Positions 47,576-56,603 of a stretch of DNA of 64,000 bases are shown piece after piece (the stretch's first letter is position 1; every line of letters starts with the position of its first letter). This DNA comes from Nautilia profundicola AmH (GTDB lineage Bacteria > Campylobacterota > Campylobacteria > Campylobacterales > Nautiliaceae), in NCBI RefSeq assembly GCF_000021725.1, contig NC_012115.1, positions 452,501 to 516,500 of the forward strand. The letters run 5' to 3'. Below the pieces are notes generated by a model. That model was not told where the DNA came from. It did no database searches and was given only the letters and a program-made list of their open reading frames with translations. A program made the position numbers and the translations under genes.

Positions 47576-48598
47576 ATGATATTTGTAGACGCATGTTTTG
47601 GTAAAGAGACGGAATATACGCCGGTATGGATGATGAGACAGGCAGGAAGATATCTGCCTGAATATATGGAAGTAAGAAGAAAAATCGGAAATTTTCTTGA
47701 TATGACAAGAAATCCTGAAGTGGTAGCGGAAGTGACAATTCAACCGATAGACATACTTGATGTAGATGCGGCGATACTTTTTAGTGATATATTAAATCTT
47801 CCGATGGAAATGGGACTTCCATTAAGATTTGAAAAGGGAGTTGGACCTGTATTTGATAAAACAATAGACACTGAAGAAGATATCGAAGCGCTTGATTCAA
47901 GTGCTGATGAAAAGCTTGAATATGTATATAAAGGTGTAAAACTGATAAGGGAAAGGCTTCCTGAAGAAAAAGCTCTTATTGGATTTGCCGGAAGTCCTTG
48001 GACTATAGCTACTTATATGGTAGAAGGAAGAGGCAGCAAACAGTACGCAAAAATTAAAAAAATGGTTTATTCAAATCCGATGATGCTTCATAGGCTCCTT
48101 GCATTCAATACAAAAGAGACAATAGAATACCTATCAAAACAGATTGATGCGGGTGCTAATGCTGTTATGGTATTTGACAGCTGGGGAGGAGCTTTGGAGA
48201 AAGAAAAGTTTTTTGAGTTTTCATGGAATTATATGAAAGAGATAGCTAAAAACATCAAAGCAAAGTATCCTCATATCCCTGTAATTTTATTTTCAAAAGG
48301 CGTAGGGCTTTATATGGATGAGATGGATGGCGAGTTTGATGTTGTGGGTGTTGACTGGGCTACGCCGATTGACCATGCTTTAAGAATTTTCAAAGACAAC
48401 TATACACTTCAGGGTAATATGGAACCTACACGTCTTTATTCAAAAACGGCTACAAAAGAGGCAGTTGAGAAAATAGCCGGAATTATGAAAGGCCACAGAC
48501 ACATATTTAACCTTGGACACGGAATCCTTCCTGATGTACCGGTTGAAAATGCAAAATATTTCGTAAATTTATGTAAAGAACTTACAAGGAGAGGTTAA
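47576..48598 (+). CDS. hemE: Uroporphyrinogen decarboxylase
   Basis: Decarboxylates uroporphyrinogen III to coproporphyrinogen III. The 340 residues show [16 protein letters not shown] (substrate Arg residues), [19 protein letters not shown] and [13 protein letters not shown] strong AAAAAAGGAG site precedes the ATG. The 62-bp gap after hemA holds a TTAAGTTGTAAAGTTGTGAA simple repeat. Confidence 0.95.
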   Translation: MIFVDACFGKETEYTPVWMMRQAGRYLPEYMEVRRKIGNFLDMTRNPEVVAEVTIQPIDILDVDAAILFSDILNLPMEMGLPLRFEKGVGPVFDKTIDTEEDIEALDSSADEKLEYVYKGVKLIRERLPEEKALIGFAGSPWTIATYMVEGRGSKQYAKIKKMVYSNPMMLHRLLAFNTKETIEYLSKQIDAGANAVMVFDSWGGALEKEKFFEFSWNYMKEIAKNIKAKYPHIPVILFSKGVGLYMDEMDGEFDVVGVDWATPIDHALRIFKDNYTLQGNMEPTRLYSKTATKEAVEKIAGIMKGHRHIFNLGHGILPDVPVENAKYFVNLCKELTRRG

Positions 48599-49578
48599 TG
48601 AACCTGAGAAGATTAAGATTAAACAGCAACTTAAGGGATATGGTTAGAGAAAACCATGTGCATGTAGAAGATCTGATAATGCCTGTATTTATTAAAGAAG
48701 GGCTTGAAGGTAAAAATGAAATAAAATCAATGCCTGGAATTTATCAGTTTGGTGAAAAAGAGTTTTTGGATGAAATAGGCGAATGTATCGACCTTGGAAT
48801 TAAAGCGGTGATACTTTTTGGGATTCCTAAACTAAAAGACAGTTGCGGCAGTGACGCACTTGATGAAGAAGGGCTGATTGCAAGAAGCGTAAGGGCTGCA
48901 AAAAAAGCATTCGGAGACAAAATAGCGATTATAACTGATCTTTGTTTTTGCGAGTTTACGGATCACGGGCACTGCGGTATTATAAATCCTCACCTTAAAA
49001 CGGTGGATAACGAAGCAACTCTTGAAATCAGCGCTAAACAGGCAATTGTTCACGCAAAAGCGGGTGCGGATATGATAGCACCGAGCGGTATGATGGATAA
49101 TATTATTGAGACACTCAGAACTGCTCTTGATGAAGACGGTTTTTCGCATATTCCAATTATGAGCTACTCTACTAAATTCGCAAGTGCGTTTTACGGACCG
49201 TTCAGAGATGCGGCTGAGAGTGCGCCTGTAGATAACGAATATGTGCCTAAAAACAGAAAAACATATCAAATGGATATAGCAAATTCCCGTGAAGCTCTGC
49301 TTGAGAGCATTATAGATGAAGCGGAAGGTGCTGATATTTTAATGGTAAAACCTGCACTTGCATTTATGGATATTATAAAAGAGATAAAAGAAAATACATT
49401 AAAACCGCTTTGTGTATATAATGTAAGCGGTGAATATTCTATGGTAAAAGCAGCGGCGCTTAACGGATGGATGGATTATGATACTTTAATGATGGAAATA
49501 CTTACATCATTTAAAAGAGCGGGTGCGGATATGATTATCACATATCACGCAAAAGATGCCGCAAAATTACTTAAGTAA
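48598..49578 (+). CDS. hemB: Delta-aminolevulinic acid dehydratase (porphobilinogen synthase)
   Basis: Joins two aminolevulinates to porphobilinogen. The 326 residues carry the Cys-rich metal site DLCFCEFTDHGHCGI, indicating a zinc-type enzyme, and the Schiff-base lysines in SYSTKFASAFYGPFRDA and MVKPALAFMD. The start overlaps the last base of hemE. Confidence 0.95.
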   Translation: MNLRRLRLNSNLRDMVRENHVHVEDLIMPVFIKEGLEGKNEIKSMPGIYQFGEKEFLDEIGECIDLGIKAVILFGIPKLKDSCGSDALDEEGLIARSVRAAKKAFGDKIAIITDLCFCEFTDHGHCGIINPHLKTVDNEATLEISAKQAIVHAKAGADMIAPSGMMDNIIETLRTALDEDGFSHIPIMSYSTKFASAFYGPFRDAAESAPVDNEYVPKNRKTYQMDIANSREALLESIIDEAEGADILMVKPALAFMDIIKEIKENTLKPLCVYNVSGEYSMVKAAALNGWMDYDTLMMEILTSFKRAGADMIITYHAKDAAKLLK

Positions 49579-49619
49579 TGGTATAATTTTTAAAAAAATA
49601 TAAATTATAAAGGGAGAAA

Positions 49620-50495
49620 ATGAAACTTACAATTGCAACAAGAGGTAGTAAACTTGCTTTATGGCAGGCAGAATGGGTAAAAAGCAAACTTGAAAAATTA
49701 GGGCATGAAATTGATCTTAAAATAGTAACTACAACAGGAGATAAAATCCTTGATAAACCTTTGGCTGAAATAGGTGGAAAAGGTCTTTTTATTAAAGAAG
49801 TAGAAGAGGCTCTTTTAAAAGGCGACGCACAGATTGCCGTACATTCATTAAAAGACTTTCCGACTCAGTATGAGACTGATCATTTCACATTAGCGGCTAT
49901 TCCCGTAAGAGAAGCGGTTGAAGATGTGTTTTTAAGTGAAAACTTTGAAACTTTGGCTGAACTTCCTCACAATGCGGTTGTGGGTACAAGTTCGATAAGA
50001 AGAGCAATGCAGCTTAAAGCATTCAGGGATGATCTTGTAATTACAGACCTTAGAGGAAATGTGGATACGAGAATCAATAAACTTAAAGACGGAAAATATG
50101 ACGCTATTATCCTGGCACACGCGGGTGTTAAAAGACTCGGATTACTTAAAAGTGTAAAATATTTTGAGGTATTGGATACCGACATTATGATTCCGGCAAT
50201 GGGACAGGGTGCACTCGGAATCGAAACAATAAACGATCCTAAAGTAATTGAAGCAGTTAAACCTTTAAATGACTTCAGAACACAAATTTGTGTAACAATT
50301 GAAAGAGATTTTGTTGATACCCTGAATCTTGGATGTCACGCTCCTGTGGGCGTATATGCAAAAATAATGGCAGATGATTCTATTAAAATTAAAGCGGCTT
50401 TACTTAAAGACGACAAAATGATTAAAAAAGAAGTTGTTATATCTTTTGATGAATGGGAAAATGCAGGTAAAGAATTTGCAAAAGAGTTTATGTAA
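49620..50495 (+). CDS. hemC: Porphobilinogen deaminase (hydroxymethylbilane synthase)
   Basis: Polymerises four porphobilinogens. The 291 residues show ATRGSKLALWQAEWVK, HSLKDFPT, GTSSIRR, LRGNVDTRINKL and the cofactor-attaching Cys in LNLGCHAPVG. The third domain is shorter than in E. coli. A TATAAT at 49582-49587 suggests an extra internal promoter. Confidence 0.95.
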   Translation: MKLTIATRGSKLALWQAEWVKSKLEKLGHEIDLKIVTTTGDKILDKPLAEIGGKGLFIKEVEEALLKGDAQIAVHSLKDFPTQYETDHFTLAAIPVREAVEDVFLSENFETLAELPHNAVVGTSSIRRAMQLKAFRDDLVITDLRGNVDTRINKLKDGKYDAIILAHAGVKRLGLLKSVKYFEVLDTDIMIPAMGQGALGIETINDPKVIEAVKPLNDFRTQICVTIERDFVDTLNLGCHAPVGVYAKIMADDSIKIKAALLKDDKMIKKEVVISFDEWENAGKEFAKEFM

Positions 50496-50514
50496 TTAAA
50501 AATGGAGAGATAAT

Positions 50515-51879
50515 ATGACAAACGAAAAAATTGATTTTAAAAAATTAAGCAAATTCAGTAGACATGCGCCACGATATACAAGTTATCCTACGGCTGTAGA
50601 GTTTAAAGATTTAAGTGAAGATGAAATTTTACCTTTTTTAAAAAGCGATAAACCATTAAGCCTTTATTTTCACCTTCCGTTTTGTAAAAGTGCATGTTAT
50701 TTTTGTGGATGTAATGTAATATATACGTCAAAAGCGGATAAAAGAACAAAATATATCGAATATCTTGAAAAAGAACTTGAAACTTTAAGTAAACATCTTG
50801 ATACGAGCAGAGTTGTAAGACAAGTACATTTTGGTGGAGGAACTCCTACGTTTTTTACTCCAGAAGAACTTGCTGAGGTTTATGCGCTTATTAAAAAACA
50901 TTTTAAAAACTATGAAAAAGACGCTGAAATAAGTGTTGAAATCGATCCGAGATTTTTCTCACGCGAACATATGGACGTAATGAAAGAATTCGGAGTAAAT
51001 AGAATTAGTTTCGGTGTACAGGACTTTAATGAAGAAACTCAAAAAGCGGTAAACAGAATTCAGCCTTTTGATCTTACAAAAGAAGCAGTAGATATTGCGA
51101 GAGAAGCCGGTATTAATTCAATAAATATTGATCTTATTTACGGACTACCATATCAGTCGCTTGAGACATTTAAAAAGACTCTTGATTTAGTGCTTAAATT
51201 AAATCCTGACAGACTTGCTGTATTTAATTACGCACATGTTCCTTGGATGAAGAAAGGTATGAGAAAGATTGATGAAACAACTCTTCCGAGTCCCGAAGAG
51301 AAACTTAAAATATTTAAATATGTAATAGATTTTTTTGAAAACAACGGATATATAATGGTTGGAATGGATCATTTTGCTAAACCTGAAGATGAACTTTTTA
51401 AAGCAATAGAAAAAGGTGAACTTCACAGAAACTTCCAAGGATATACAACAAAAGGAGGTGCCGATTTAATAGGTGTGGGACTTACATCAATCGGCGAAAC
51501 TGAAGATGTATATATGCAAAATTATAAAGATTTGAAAAATTATGAAAAAGCAGTTGATGAAGGTAAAATCCCGGTATTCAGAGGTGTGATACTCAGTGAA
51601 GAAGATAAAATCAGAAAATATATTATTATGGAAATGATGGCTAATTTCAGTTTTGATATTAAAAGGTTTGAAAATAAATTTGGAATTAATTTCTTTGATA
51701 AATTCAAAGACGAGGTAAAAGAACTTCAGGAATTCGTTGATGAAGGTCTTGTGGAAATTACACCTGAAAAGATAAAAGTAAACAAAACAGGAAGTCTTTT
51801 AATAAGAAACATTGTACTTCCGTTTGATGAATATTTCAAAAAAATGGCTAACCAGAAAGTGTTTTCAAAATCAGTTTAA
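50515..51879 (+). CDS. hemN: Oxygen-independent coproporphyrinogen III dehydrogenase (radical SAM)
   Basis: Converts coproporphyrinogen III to protoporphyrinogen IX without oxygen. The 454 residues hold the HemN motif FHLPFCKSACYFCGC (Cx3Cx2C, plus the extra Cys of true HemN), GGGTPTF and VEIDPR. The N-terminal RHAPRYTSYPTA is also typical of true HemN. An anaerobic-type enzyme fits the expected lifestyle. Confidence 0.95.
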   Translation: MTNEKIDFKKLSKFSRHAPRYTSYPTAVEFKDLSEDEILPFLKSDKPLSLYFHLPFCKSACYFCGCNVIYTSKADKRTKYIEYLEKELETLSKHLDTSRVVRQVHFGGGTPTFFTPEELAEVYALIKKHFKNYEKDAEISVEIDPRFFSREHMDVMKEFGVNRISFGVQDFNEETQKAVNRIQPFDLTKEAVDIAREAGINSINIDLIYGLPYQSLETFKKTLDLVLKLNPDRLAVFNYAHVPWMKKGMRKIDETTLPSPEEKLKIFKYVIDFFENNGYIMVGMDHFAKPEDELFKAIEKGELHRNFQGYTTKGGADLIGVGLTSIGETEDVYMQNYKDLKNYEKAVDEGKIPVFRGVILSEEDKIRKYIIMEMMANFSFDIKRFENKFGINFFDKFKDEVKELQEFVDEGLVEITPEKIKVNKTGSLLIRNIVLPFDEYFKKMANQKVFSKSV

Positions 51880-51888
51880 GGAAAAAAA

Positions 51889-52587
51889 ATGATTATTTCA
51901 ATAGGTAACCTGCCTTTAAAAGATATTAAAGCAGATGTTTTTTTACATCCTGTAAAATATAAAGAAAGTATAGCATATGAGCCTATGGCTGAAGAGGCTG
52001 TTATTGCGCTTATTGCCAAACATTTTACATATGATAATGTGCCTGAAAAGGTAAAAGAGTATTTCGATGAAATGGATGACGGATATCTTTTTGGTGAAAG
52101 CAATTTTGATGAATTTGACCTTGAAAAGCTACAAAAAGGTAAAATTTTAATAGGAAAAGATGTTCTTTTACATCCAAAACTTGAGAATATTAAAAAATTT
52201 TTATGTTTGTTAAGAGATTTTGCAGGGTTTGAGATTGAGGGAATAGACCTTCCTGTGTTTTTTGAACCGAGTGATCCTATTTTGGAAGAGATTGTAGAAG
52301 TGGAAAAAGAGTATGAAATTGAACTCGACGAAATAGAAGAGCTTGATACGTTTGACGGAAGTGTGGTTTACTGTTGTTCCGACAGGTTTGTTGTTAAAGA
52401 GGATGAAATATTATGTTCTCAACAGTTTGTAATTGCAAATAAAATAAAAAGTCTTGAAATATTAGTAGATGGTGAAAATAAAAAACTTCACAAATTAAAA
52501 GATCTAAAAGGCACATTTGGTATAATATTGAAAGACACGGATGATTATCCTTTTAAAAGGGTGAAAATTCAAAATAAGGAGGGATAA
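51889..52587 (+). CDS. Acidic hypothetical protein (232 aa)
   Basis: No family recognised with confidence. The N-terminal half includes ADVFLHPVKYKESIAYEPMAEEAVIALI; the middle is very acidic (EEIVEVEKEYEIELDEIEEL); the C-terminal half has SVVYCCSDRFVVKEDEIL, IKSLEILVDGENKKL and LKGTFGIIL. The last part faintly recalls NuoG-like proteins of Campylobacterota, but this is weak. It sits 10 bp after hemN and its end overlaps the DJ-1-like gene by 1 base, so it is part of the operon. Confidence 0.5.
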   Translation: MIISIGNLPLKDIKADVFLHPVKYKESIAYEPMAEEAVIALIAKHFTYDNVPEKVKEYFDEMDDGYLFGESNFDEFDLEKLQKGKILIGKDVLLHPKLENIKKFLCLLRDFAGFEIEGIDLPVFFEPSDPILEEIVEVEKEYEIELDEIEELDTFDGSVVYCCSDRFVVKEDEILCSQQFVIANKIKSLEILVDGENKKLHKLKDLKGTFGIILKDTDDYPFKRVKIQNKEG

Positions 52588-53141
52588 TGGCTGTAAATGT
52601 ATGTGTTCCTTTGGCTAATGGATTTGAAGAAATTGAAGCCATGAGTTTGATTGATGTAATGAGAAGAGGAGGATTGAACGTAATCGTTGCCGGAGTCGGA
52701 GGCGATGTGATTTACGGAGCTCACAATGTAAGAGTGATTCCGGATACCAAAATAGAACTTGTTAATGCTGATGATCTTGATTTAGTAGTGCTTCCCGGAG
52801 GACTCCCTGGAGCAATTAACCTCGCAGAAGACGAAGCTACTCAAAACCTTCTAAAAGAAATGGATAAAAAAGGTAAATACGTAGGAGCAATTTGTGCGGC
52901 ACCTTATGCTTTGGAAAAAGCCGGAGTACTTAAAGACAACTATACTGCATATCCCGGATGGGAAGGAAACATCAGAAAAGAAGGCTATGTGAGTGATGCA
53001 AAAGTAGTCGAAGATAAAAATGTGTTAACATCTAAAGGTCCGGGGACTGCAATATGTTTCGGTCTGGAGATTGTTAAAAAATTTGCTGGTGATGAAGTTT
53101 ATAAACAGCTTAAAGCAGGTCTTTTAGCAGACTTTTGTTAG
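52587..53141 (+). CDS. DJ-1/PfpI family protein (YajL-like)
   Basis: The 184 residues match the DJ-1/ThiJ group: Glu15 (FEEIEA), nucleophile Cys103 in VGAICAAPYALE, and VLPGGLPGA. The family protects against oxidative and glyoxal stress or acts as a chaperone; which applies is unknown. It ends in a possible extra Cys (ADFC). Confidence 0.88.
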   Translation: MAVNVCVPLANGFEEIEAMSLIDVMRRGGLNVIVAGVGGDVIYGAHNVRVIPDTKIELVNADDLDLVVLPGGLPGAINLAEDEATQNLLKEMDKKGKYVGAICAAPYALEKAGVLKDNYTAYPGWEGNIRKEGYVSDAKVVEDKNVLTSKGPGTAICFGLEIVKKFAGDEVYKQLKAGLLADFC

Positions 53142-53166
53142 TTGAAATTTTTTAAAGGAGGGGAAA

Positions 53167-53460
53167 ATGAGAGGATTAGAAGCACTTGATTTTTTCCTTG
53201 AAAACTGGCATTCAAAAATGAGGGAATTTGAAGAATTTTGCGAATTTGATGCTATGCTTGAGTACCATTTCGGAAATGAAACGAAAATTTATAATGCACC
53301 GGTTATTATAGAAAAGTTTTTTGAAAGAAAAATTACGTTTAACGGTATTGAGGAAATAAACGAGTTTTTGCCAGAAGAAGTTGAGTTTGACCCGGCAAGT
53401 GGAAATCTTTATATAAAAAGAAACTTGTTTGAAATTAAAATAGCTCCTAAAATTTATTAG
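53167..53460 (+). CDS. Small hypothetical protein (97 aa)
   Basis: No family recognised. It is a small acidic alpha/beta protein, with MRGLEALDFFLENWHSKMREF at the start and FDPASGNLYIKRNLFEIKI at the end. A strong AAAGGAGGGGAAA site precedes the ATG, supporting translation. The stop overlaps the hypA stop by 4 bases. Confidence 0.55.
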   Translation: MRGLEALDFFLENWHSKMREFEEFCEFDAMLEYHFGNETKIYNAPVIIEKFFERKITFNGIEEINEFLPEEVEFDPASGNLYIKRNLFEIKIAPKIY

Positions 53461-53816
53461 GAGTCTTCTTCGTCTGTTTCCAGTTCCATAGACATTAAAT
53501 ACATGTCTTCACCATCTATGATTTTAATATGTGGAGAATTACAGTGCGGGCACAGATACTCATCTTTTTTTAATTCACTCGTTTTTCCGCAATCTTTGCA
53601 CTCTACTACCACAGGTTGTATATGCATTATGAATTCAGCATTTTCACACATGGTCCCTTCTTTAAATGTTTCGAATGCTGTTTTTAAAAGATCCGGTTCA
53701 ACACCGCTTAATATACCTATTTTAATTTCAAGTTTTGTTACAAATTTAGCATTGTGTTTTTTAGCATTTTCTTCCGCTAATTGAAGTAAAGAGTCTACGA
53801 TTGAATATTCATGCAT
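53457..53816 (-). CDS. hypA: Hydrogenase nickel-insertion protein HypA
   Basis: Delivers nickel to NiFe hydrogenase large subunits. The 119 residues begin MHEYSIVDSLL, with the nickel-binding MHE, and carry a zinc site CKDC...CPHC near residues 73-91. An acidic tail (ELETDEEDS) follows. It opens the hydrogenase region on the opposite strand. Confidence 0.94.
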   Translation of the reverse strand: MHEYSIVDSLLQLAEENAKKHNAKFVTKLEIKIGILSGVEPDLLKTAFETFKEGTMCENAEFIMHIQPVVVECKDCGKTSELKKDEYLCPHCNSPHIKIIDGEDMYLMSMELETDEEDS

Positions 53817-53927
53817 GGAAAATCCTTTAATTATTGTAAAAAAAATGTACTTTTTTATAATAAAAAGTTATTGTGAAACGATATCTTTATGAAATTATAT
53901 TATAATAATAGAAAAAAAGGCGTAAAA

Positions 53928-54509
53928 GTGAGTAAAGAAGAAAAAAAAGAATTAATAATGAAAACGGCTCTTAATCTTTTTGCCAAGCAGGGTTTTTATA
54001 ATACAACGATTGCGGATATTGCAAAAGAAATGGGAATGAGCGTCGGGAATATGTATAATTACTTTCCTTCTAAAGAATCACTTGCGAAAGAACTTTTAAT
54101 CTATACTTCTAAAAAATTTGGAGATGAAATTAGAAAAATCAACGAAATGGATATATCAAGTAAGGAAAAAATCAAGAAAATAGTTGAACTATATTTTAAT
54201 ATGGCGCTTAACGAGCCCGAGCTTGTTGATTATTTTATGAGAGTATATTTATCAAATAAAGAAATTTTTGCAAACGGTTGCGAAGGAATGCTTTGTGTAT
54301 CGGCATTTGTAACTGAAATAATGATCTTCTTTGAAGAAGGGGTTAGAAAAAAAGAATTGAAAAATCAGGACTTTTTTGCGGCATTCGGTCTGTTTATGGG
54401 GTACGTAGGCGGACTTGCCTTTTTAAATAAAGAAGGTATCCTTTCAAAACCTCTGCTTGAATATGTTGAGCCTGTAAGTGAGAATATTTACAATGCTCTC
54501 AAAGCTTAA
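53928..54509 (+). CDS. TetR-family transcriptional regulator
   Basis: A 193-residue regulator. The N-terminal helix-turn-helix is clear: ALNLFAKQGFYNTTIADIAKEMGMSVGNMYNYFPSKESLAKE. The C-terminal half is a helical ligand domain with two Cys (NGCEGMLCV). The GTG at 53928 with AAAAAAGGCG upstream is preferred to an ATG at 53889, which lacks a ribosome site. Its end overlaps the hydrogenase small-subunit gene by 17 bases, so the two are co-transcribed; the ligand is unknown. Confidence 0.85.
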   Translation: MSKEEKKELIMKTALNLFAKQGFYNTTIADIAKEMGMSVGNMYNYFPSKESLAKELLIYTSKKFGDEIRKINEMDISSKEKIKKIVELYFNMALNEPELVDYFMRVYLSNKEIFANGCEGMLCVSAFVTEIMIFFEEGVRKKELKNQDFFAAFGLFMGYVGGLAFLNKEGILSKPLLEYVEPVSENIYNALKA

Positions 54510-55359
54510 TGTTATATGGATTGACGCTGTAACTTGTTATGGTTGTACACACTCTTTTTTAAACTATAAAGAGATTTCTTCTCTTTTTGAAAAAGTTAAT
54601 TTCGAATATCATCCTCTTTTTCTTTCTAATGATTTGGAAATAAAACAATGTGATTTATTAATAGTTGAAGGTGCTTTAAAAAACAATTATCCAAGACTTG
54701 GCTATTCATTAAATGAACTTATTTCCAAACTTTTTTTTAAAGCAAAAAAAGTACTTGCTCTTGGTACATGCGCAGTATACGGAGGAATGTTTGGTGAAGG
54801 CCTTATGTATAATAAAGAACAAAAAGGTCATTATTATAAATGTAGAGATAAAATAATAAATCTTCCCGGGTGTCCTCCTCATCCTGACTGGATCGCATTT
54901 GTATTGGATATGATCAGTGAAAATAAAAAAATTGCACTTGATGATTTAAATAGACCCAAAGATATTTTTGCTTACACTTCACATATGGGGTGCACAAGAA
55001 ACGAATATTTCGAATGGAAAATTGATGCAGAAAATTTCGGAACTAAAGAAGGGTGCCTTTTTTATTTTCAAGGTTGTCAAGGCCCTTTTACACATAGTAG
55101 TTGCAATAAAGTACTTTGGAATGAGGTAAGTTCCAAACCAAGAGCCGGAACTCCTTGCTTTGGGTGTACTGAACCTAATTTCCCTAAAAATGACCTTTTT
55201 AAAACCGATACTTTCATGGGAATACCTGCAAATATTCCTTTAGGTGTTAGTAAAAGAGCGTATTTAACTTTGAGCGGAATAGCAAAAAGTCTCAATAACG
55301 AAAGATTAAGTTGTAAACTTATAAATTATAAATGCGGGGATAATAATGAAGATAAATAA
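54493..55359 (+). CDS. Cytoplasmic NiFe hydrogenase small subunit (group 2-like)
   Basis: The 288 residues have no twin-arginine signal and no membrane tail. All cluster ligands are visible: proximal CYGC at 15-18, GTCAVYGG and LPGCPPHPDW; then HMGC, EGC, QGC, SSC and PCFGC for the distal and medial clusters. It is therefore a complete electron-transfer subunit kept in the cytoplasm, like HupU sensors or soluble uptake enzymes. The ATG at 54493 is favoured over a GTG at 54478. It is coupled to the TetR gene before and the large subunit after. Confidence 0.82.
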   Translation: MLSKLNVIWIDAVTCYGCTHSFLNYKEISSLFEKVNFEYHPLFLSNDLEIKQCDLLIVEGALKNNYPRLGYSLNELISKLFFKAKKVLALGTCAVYGGMFGEGLMYNKEQKGHYYKCRDKIINLPGCPPHPDWIAFVLDMISENKKIALDDLNRPKDIFAYTSHMGCTRNEYFEWKIDAENFGTKEGCLFYFQGCQGPFTHSSCNKVLWNEVSSKPRAGTPCFGCTEPNFPKNDLFKTDTFMGIPANIPLGVSKRAYLTLSGIAKSLNNERLSCKLINYKCGDNNEDK

Positions 55360-56509
55360 AAAAATAATAAATAAAATCGAAGGAGAAGCAACTTTAAAAA
55401 TTGAAGGTGACAAAAAGATTGATTTTGTTCAGATTGAGTTTTGGCAATATCATGGAATTGAAGAATATTTGAAAAATAAAAACTATATGGATGCATTGGT
55501 TATCAATCCCAGAGTATGCGGGATTTGCGGTCATTCTCATTTACATGCTACAGTAAAAGTCATTGAAAAAGTATTTAAAGCGAAAATTTCTAAAAAAGCG
55601 CAGATTTTCAGGGAAGTTACATCTCTTCTCGAGATTGTGGAAAATCATATAAAATGGTTTTATATTACAATATATCCTACACAAATAAAAGATAAAGAAT
55701 ACTTATTTAAAGCTGTTAAGTTTTCATCAAAAATATCAAAAGCAATAGCGATCCTTGCAGGACAGTTTCCACATAATTCGTATATGGTACCGGGCGGAGT
55801 TACATGTGATCCTACATATATGGAAATAATGCGTTTAAAAGATCTAATTAAAGAAATAAAAGAAGAATATATTAAAGAAATTATGGATGAGAATTTAACT
55901 TCTCACGATTTAGAAAGGTTTTTTGAGAATCTTCCAAAAGATATTGGAAAAAGTTTGAATAAATTTTTAGTTCTCGGTGAATCAAATATTTTTAAAAGTA
56001 ATGGTGATTATAAAAATGTAAAAGAAGAAAGAAATAAATCGTTAAGTAAAAATGCTTTATATAATAATGAATATTACGAAGTTGGGCCTTTGGCAAGAAT
56101 GATAATCAACAAAAACAAAAATATAAAAAAAATTTATGATATTTACTCAGATTCAATATATACACGTATGTGTGCAAGGATATATGAACCTTTATTATTA
56201 CTCGATTATATAGAACAGAAATTAAGTGAAGTGGATTTATGTGAACCGTCATTTTTAAAACCAAATGTAAGAAACGGTAAAGCAATAGTAGCTGTAGAAG
56301 CTCCAAGAGGAAGTCTGATTCACGAAATTTCAATTAAAAACGAAAAGATTGATTATTATAATATTGTCGTACCTACTCAATTTAACCTCGCTTCATCTAC
56401 TAAAGAAAATCCTTCACCTGCACAAGCGGCGCTTATGAATGAAGATATTGCTTATGTTGACTCCGTTTTTAGATGCTTCGATATTTGTGCCGTTTGTATG
56501 TCTCATTAA
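55346..56509 (+). CDS. Cytoplasmic NiFe hydrogenase large subunit, no C-terminal extension
   Basis: The 387 residues are short for the family (usually 450-600). Both nickel-ligand motifs are present: RVCGICGHSH near residue 56 and CFDICAVCMSH, which is the very end of the protein. EAPRGSLIHEI and GPLARM are also conserved. Because nothing follows the final His, no maturation protease cut is needed, as known for H2-sensing HupV/HoxC proteins. A group 2d-type soluble enzyme giving reductant for CO2 fixation is the main alternative. The start overlaps the small-subunit gene by 14 bases. Confidence 0.82.
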   Translation: MKINKKIINKIEGEATLKIEGDKKIDFVQIEFWQYHGIEEYLKNKNYMDALVINPRVCGICGHSHLHATVKVIEKVFKAKISKKAQIFREVTSLLEIVENHIKWFYITIYPTQIKDKEYLFKAVKFSSKISKAIAILAGQFPHNSYMVPGGVTCDPTYMEIMRLKDLIKEIKEEYIKEIMDENLTSHDLERFFENLPKDIGKSLNKFLVLGESNIFKSNGDYKNVKEERNKSLSKNALYNNEYYEVGPLARMIINKNKNIKKIYDIYSDSIYTRMCARIYEPLLLLDYIEQKLSEVDLCEPSFLKPNVRNGKAIVAVEAPRGSLIHEISIKNEKIDYYNIVVPTQFNLASSTKENPSPAQAALMNEDIAYVDSVFRCFDICAVCMSH

Positions 56510-56540
56510 AAAAGAATAGTATAAAATTTTTTTATATCTA

Positions 56541-56570
56541 TTGAAAAATGAATATTTATTTATGTATAAT
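56541..56570 (+). promoter_or_regulatory. Promoter of the hydABC operon
   Basis: TTGAAA (56541-56546), an 18-bp spacer and TATAAT (56565-56570), 33 bp before the hydA ATG, with a strong GGAGGG ribosome site. Confidence 0.7.
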
Positions 56571-56603
56571 TAACACTGAGCAAATTTATTTCGGAGGGAC
56601 AAA

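Noticed and set aside
48832-49269. 145-residue open frame antisense to hemB
   Set aside because: It lies wholly inside a conserved gene, with no homologous features or start signal.
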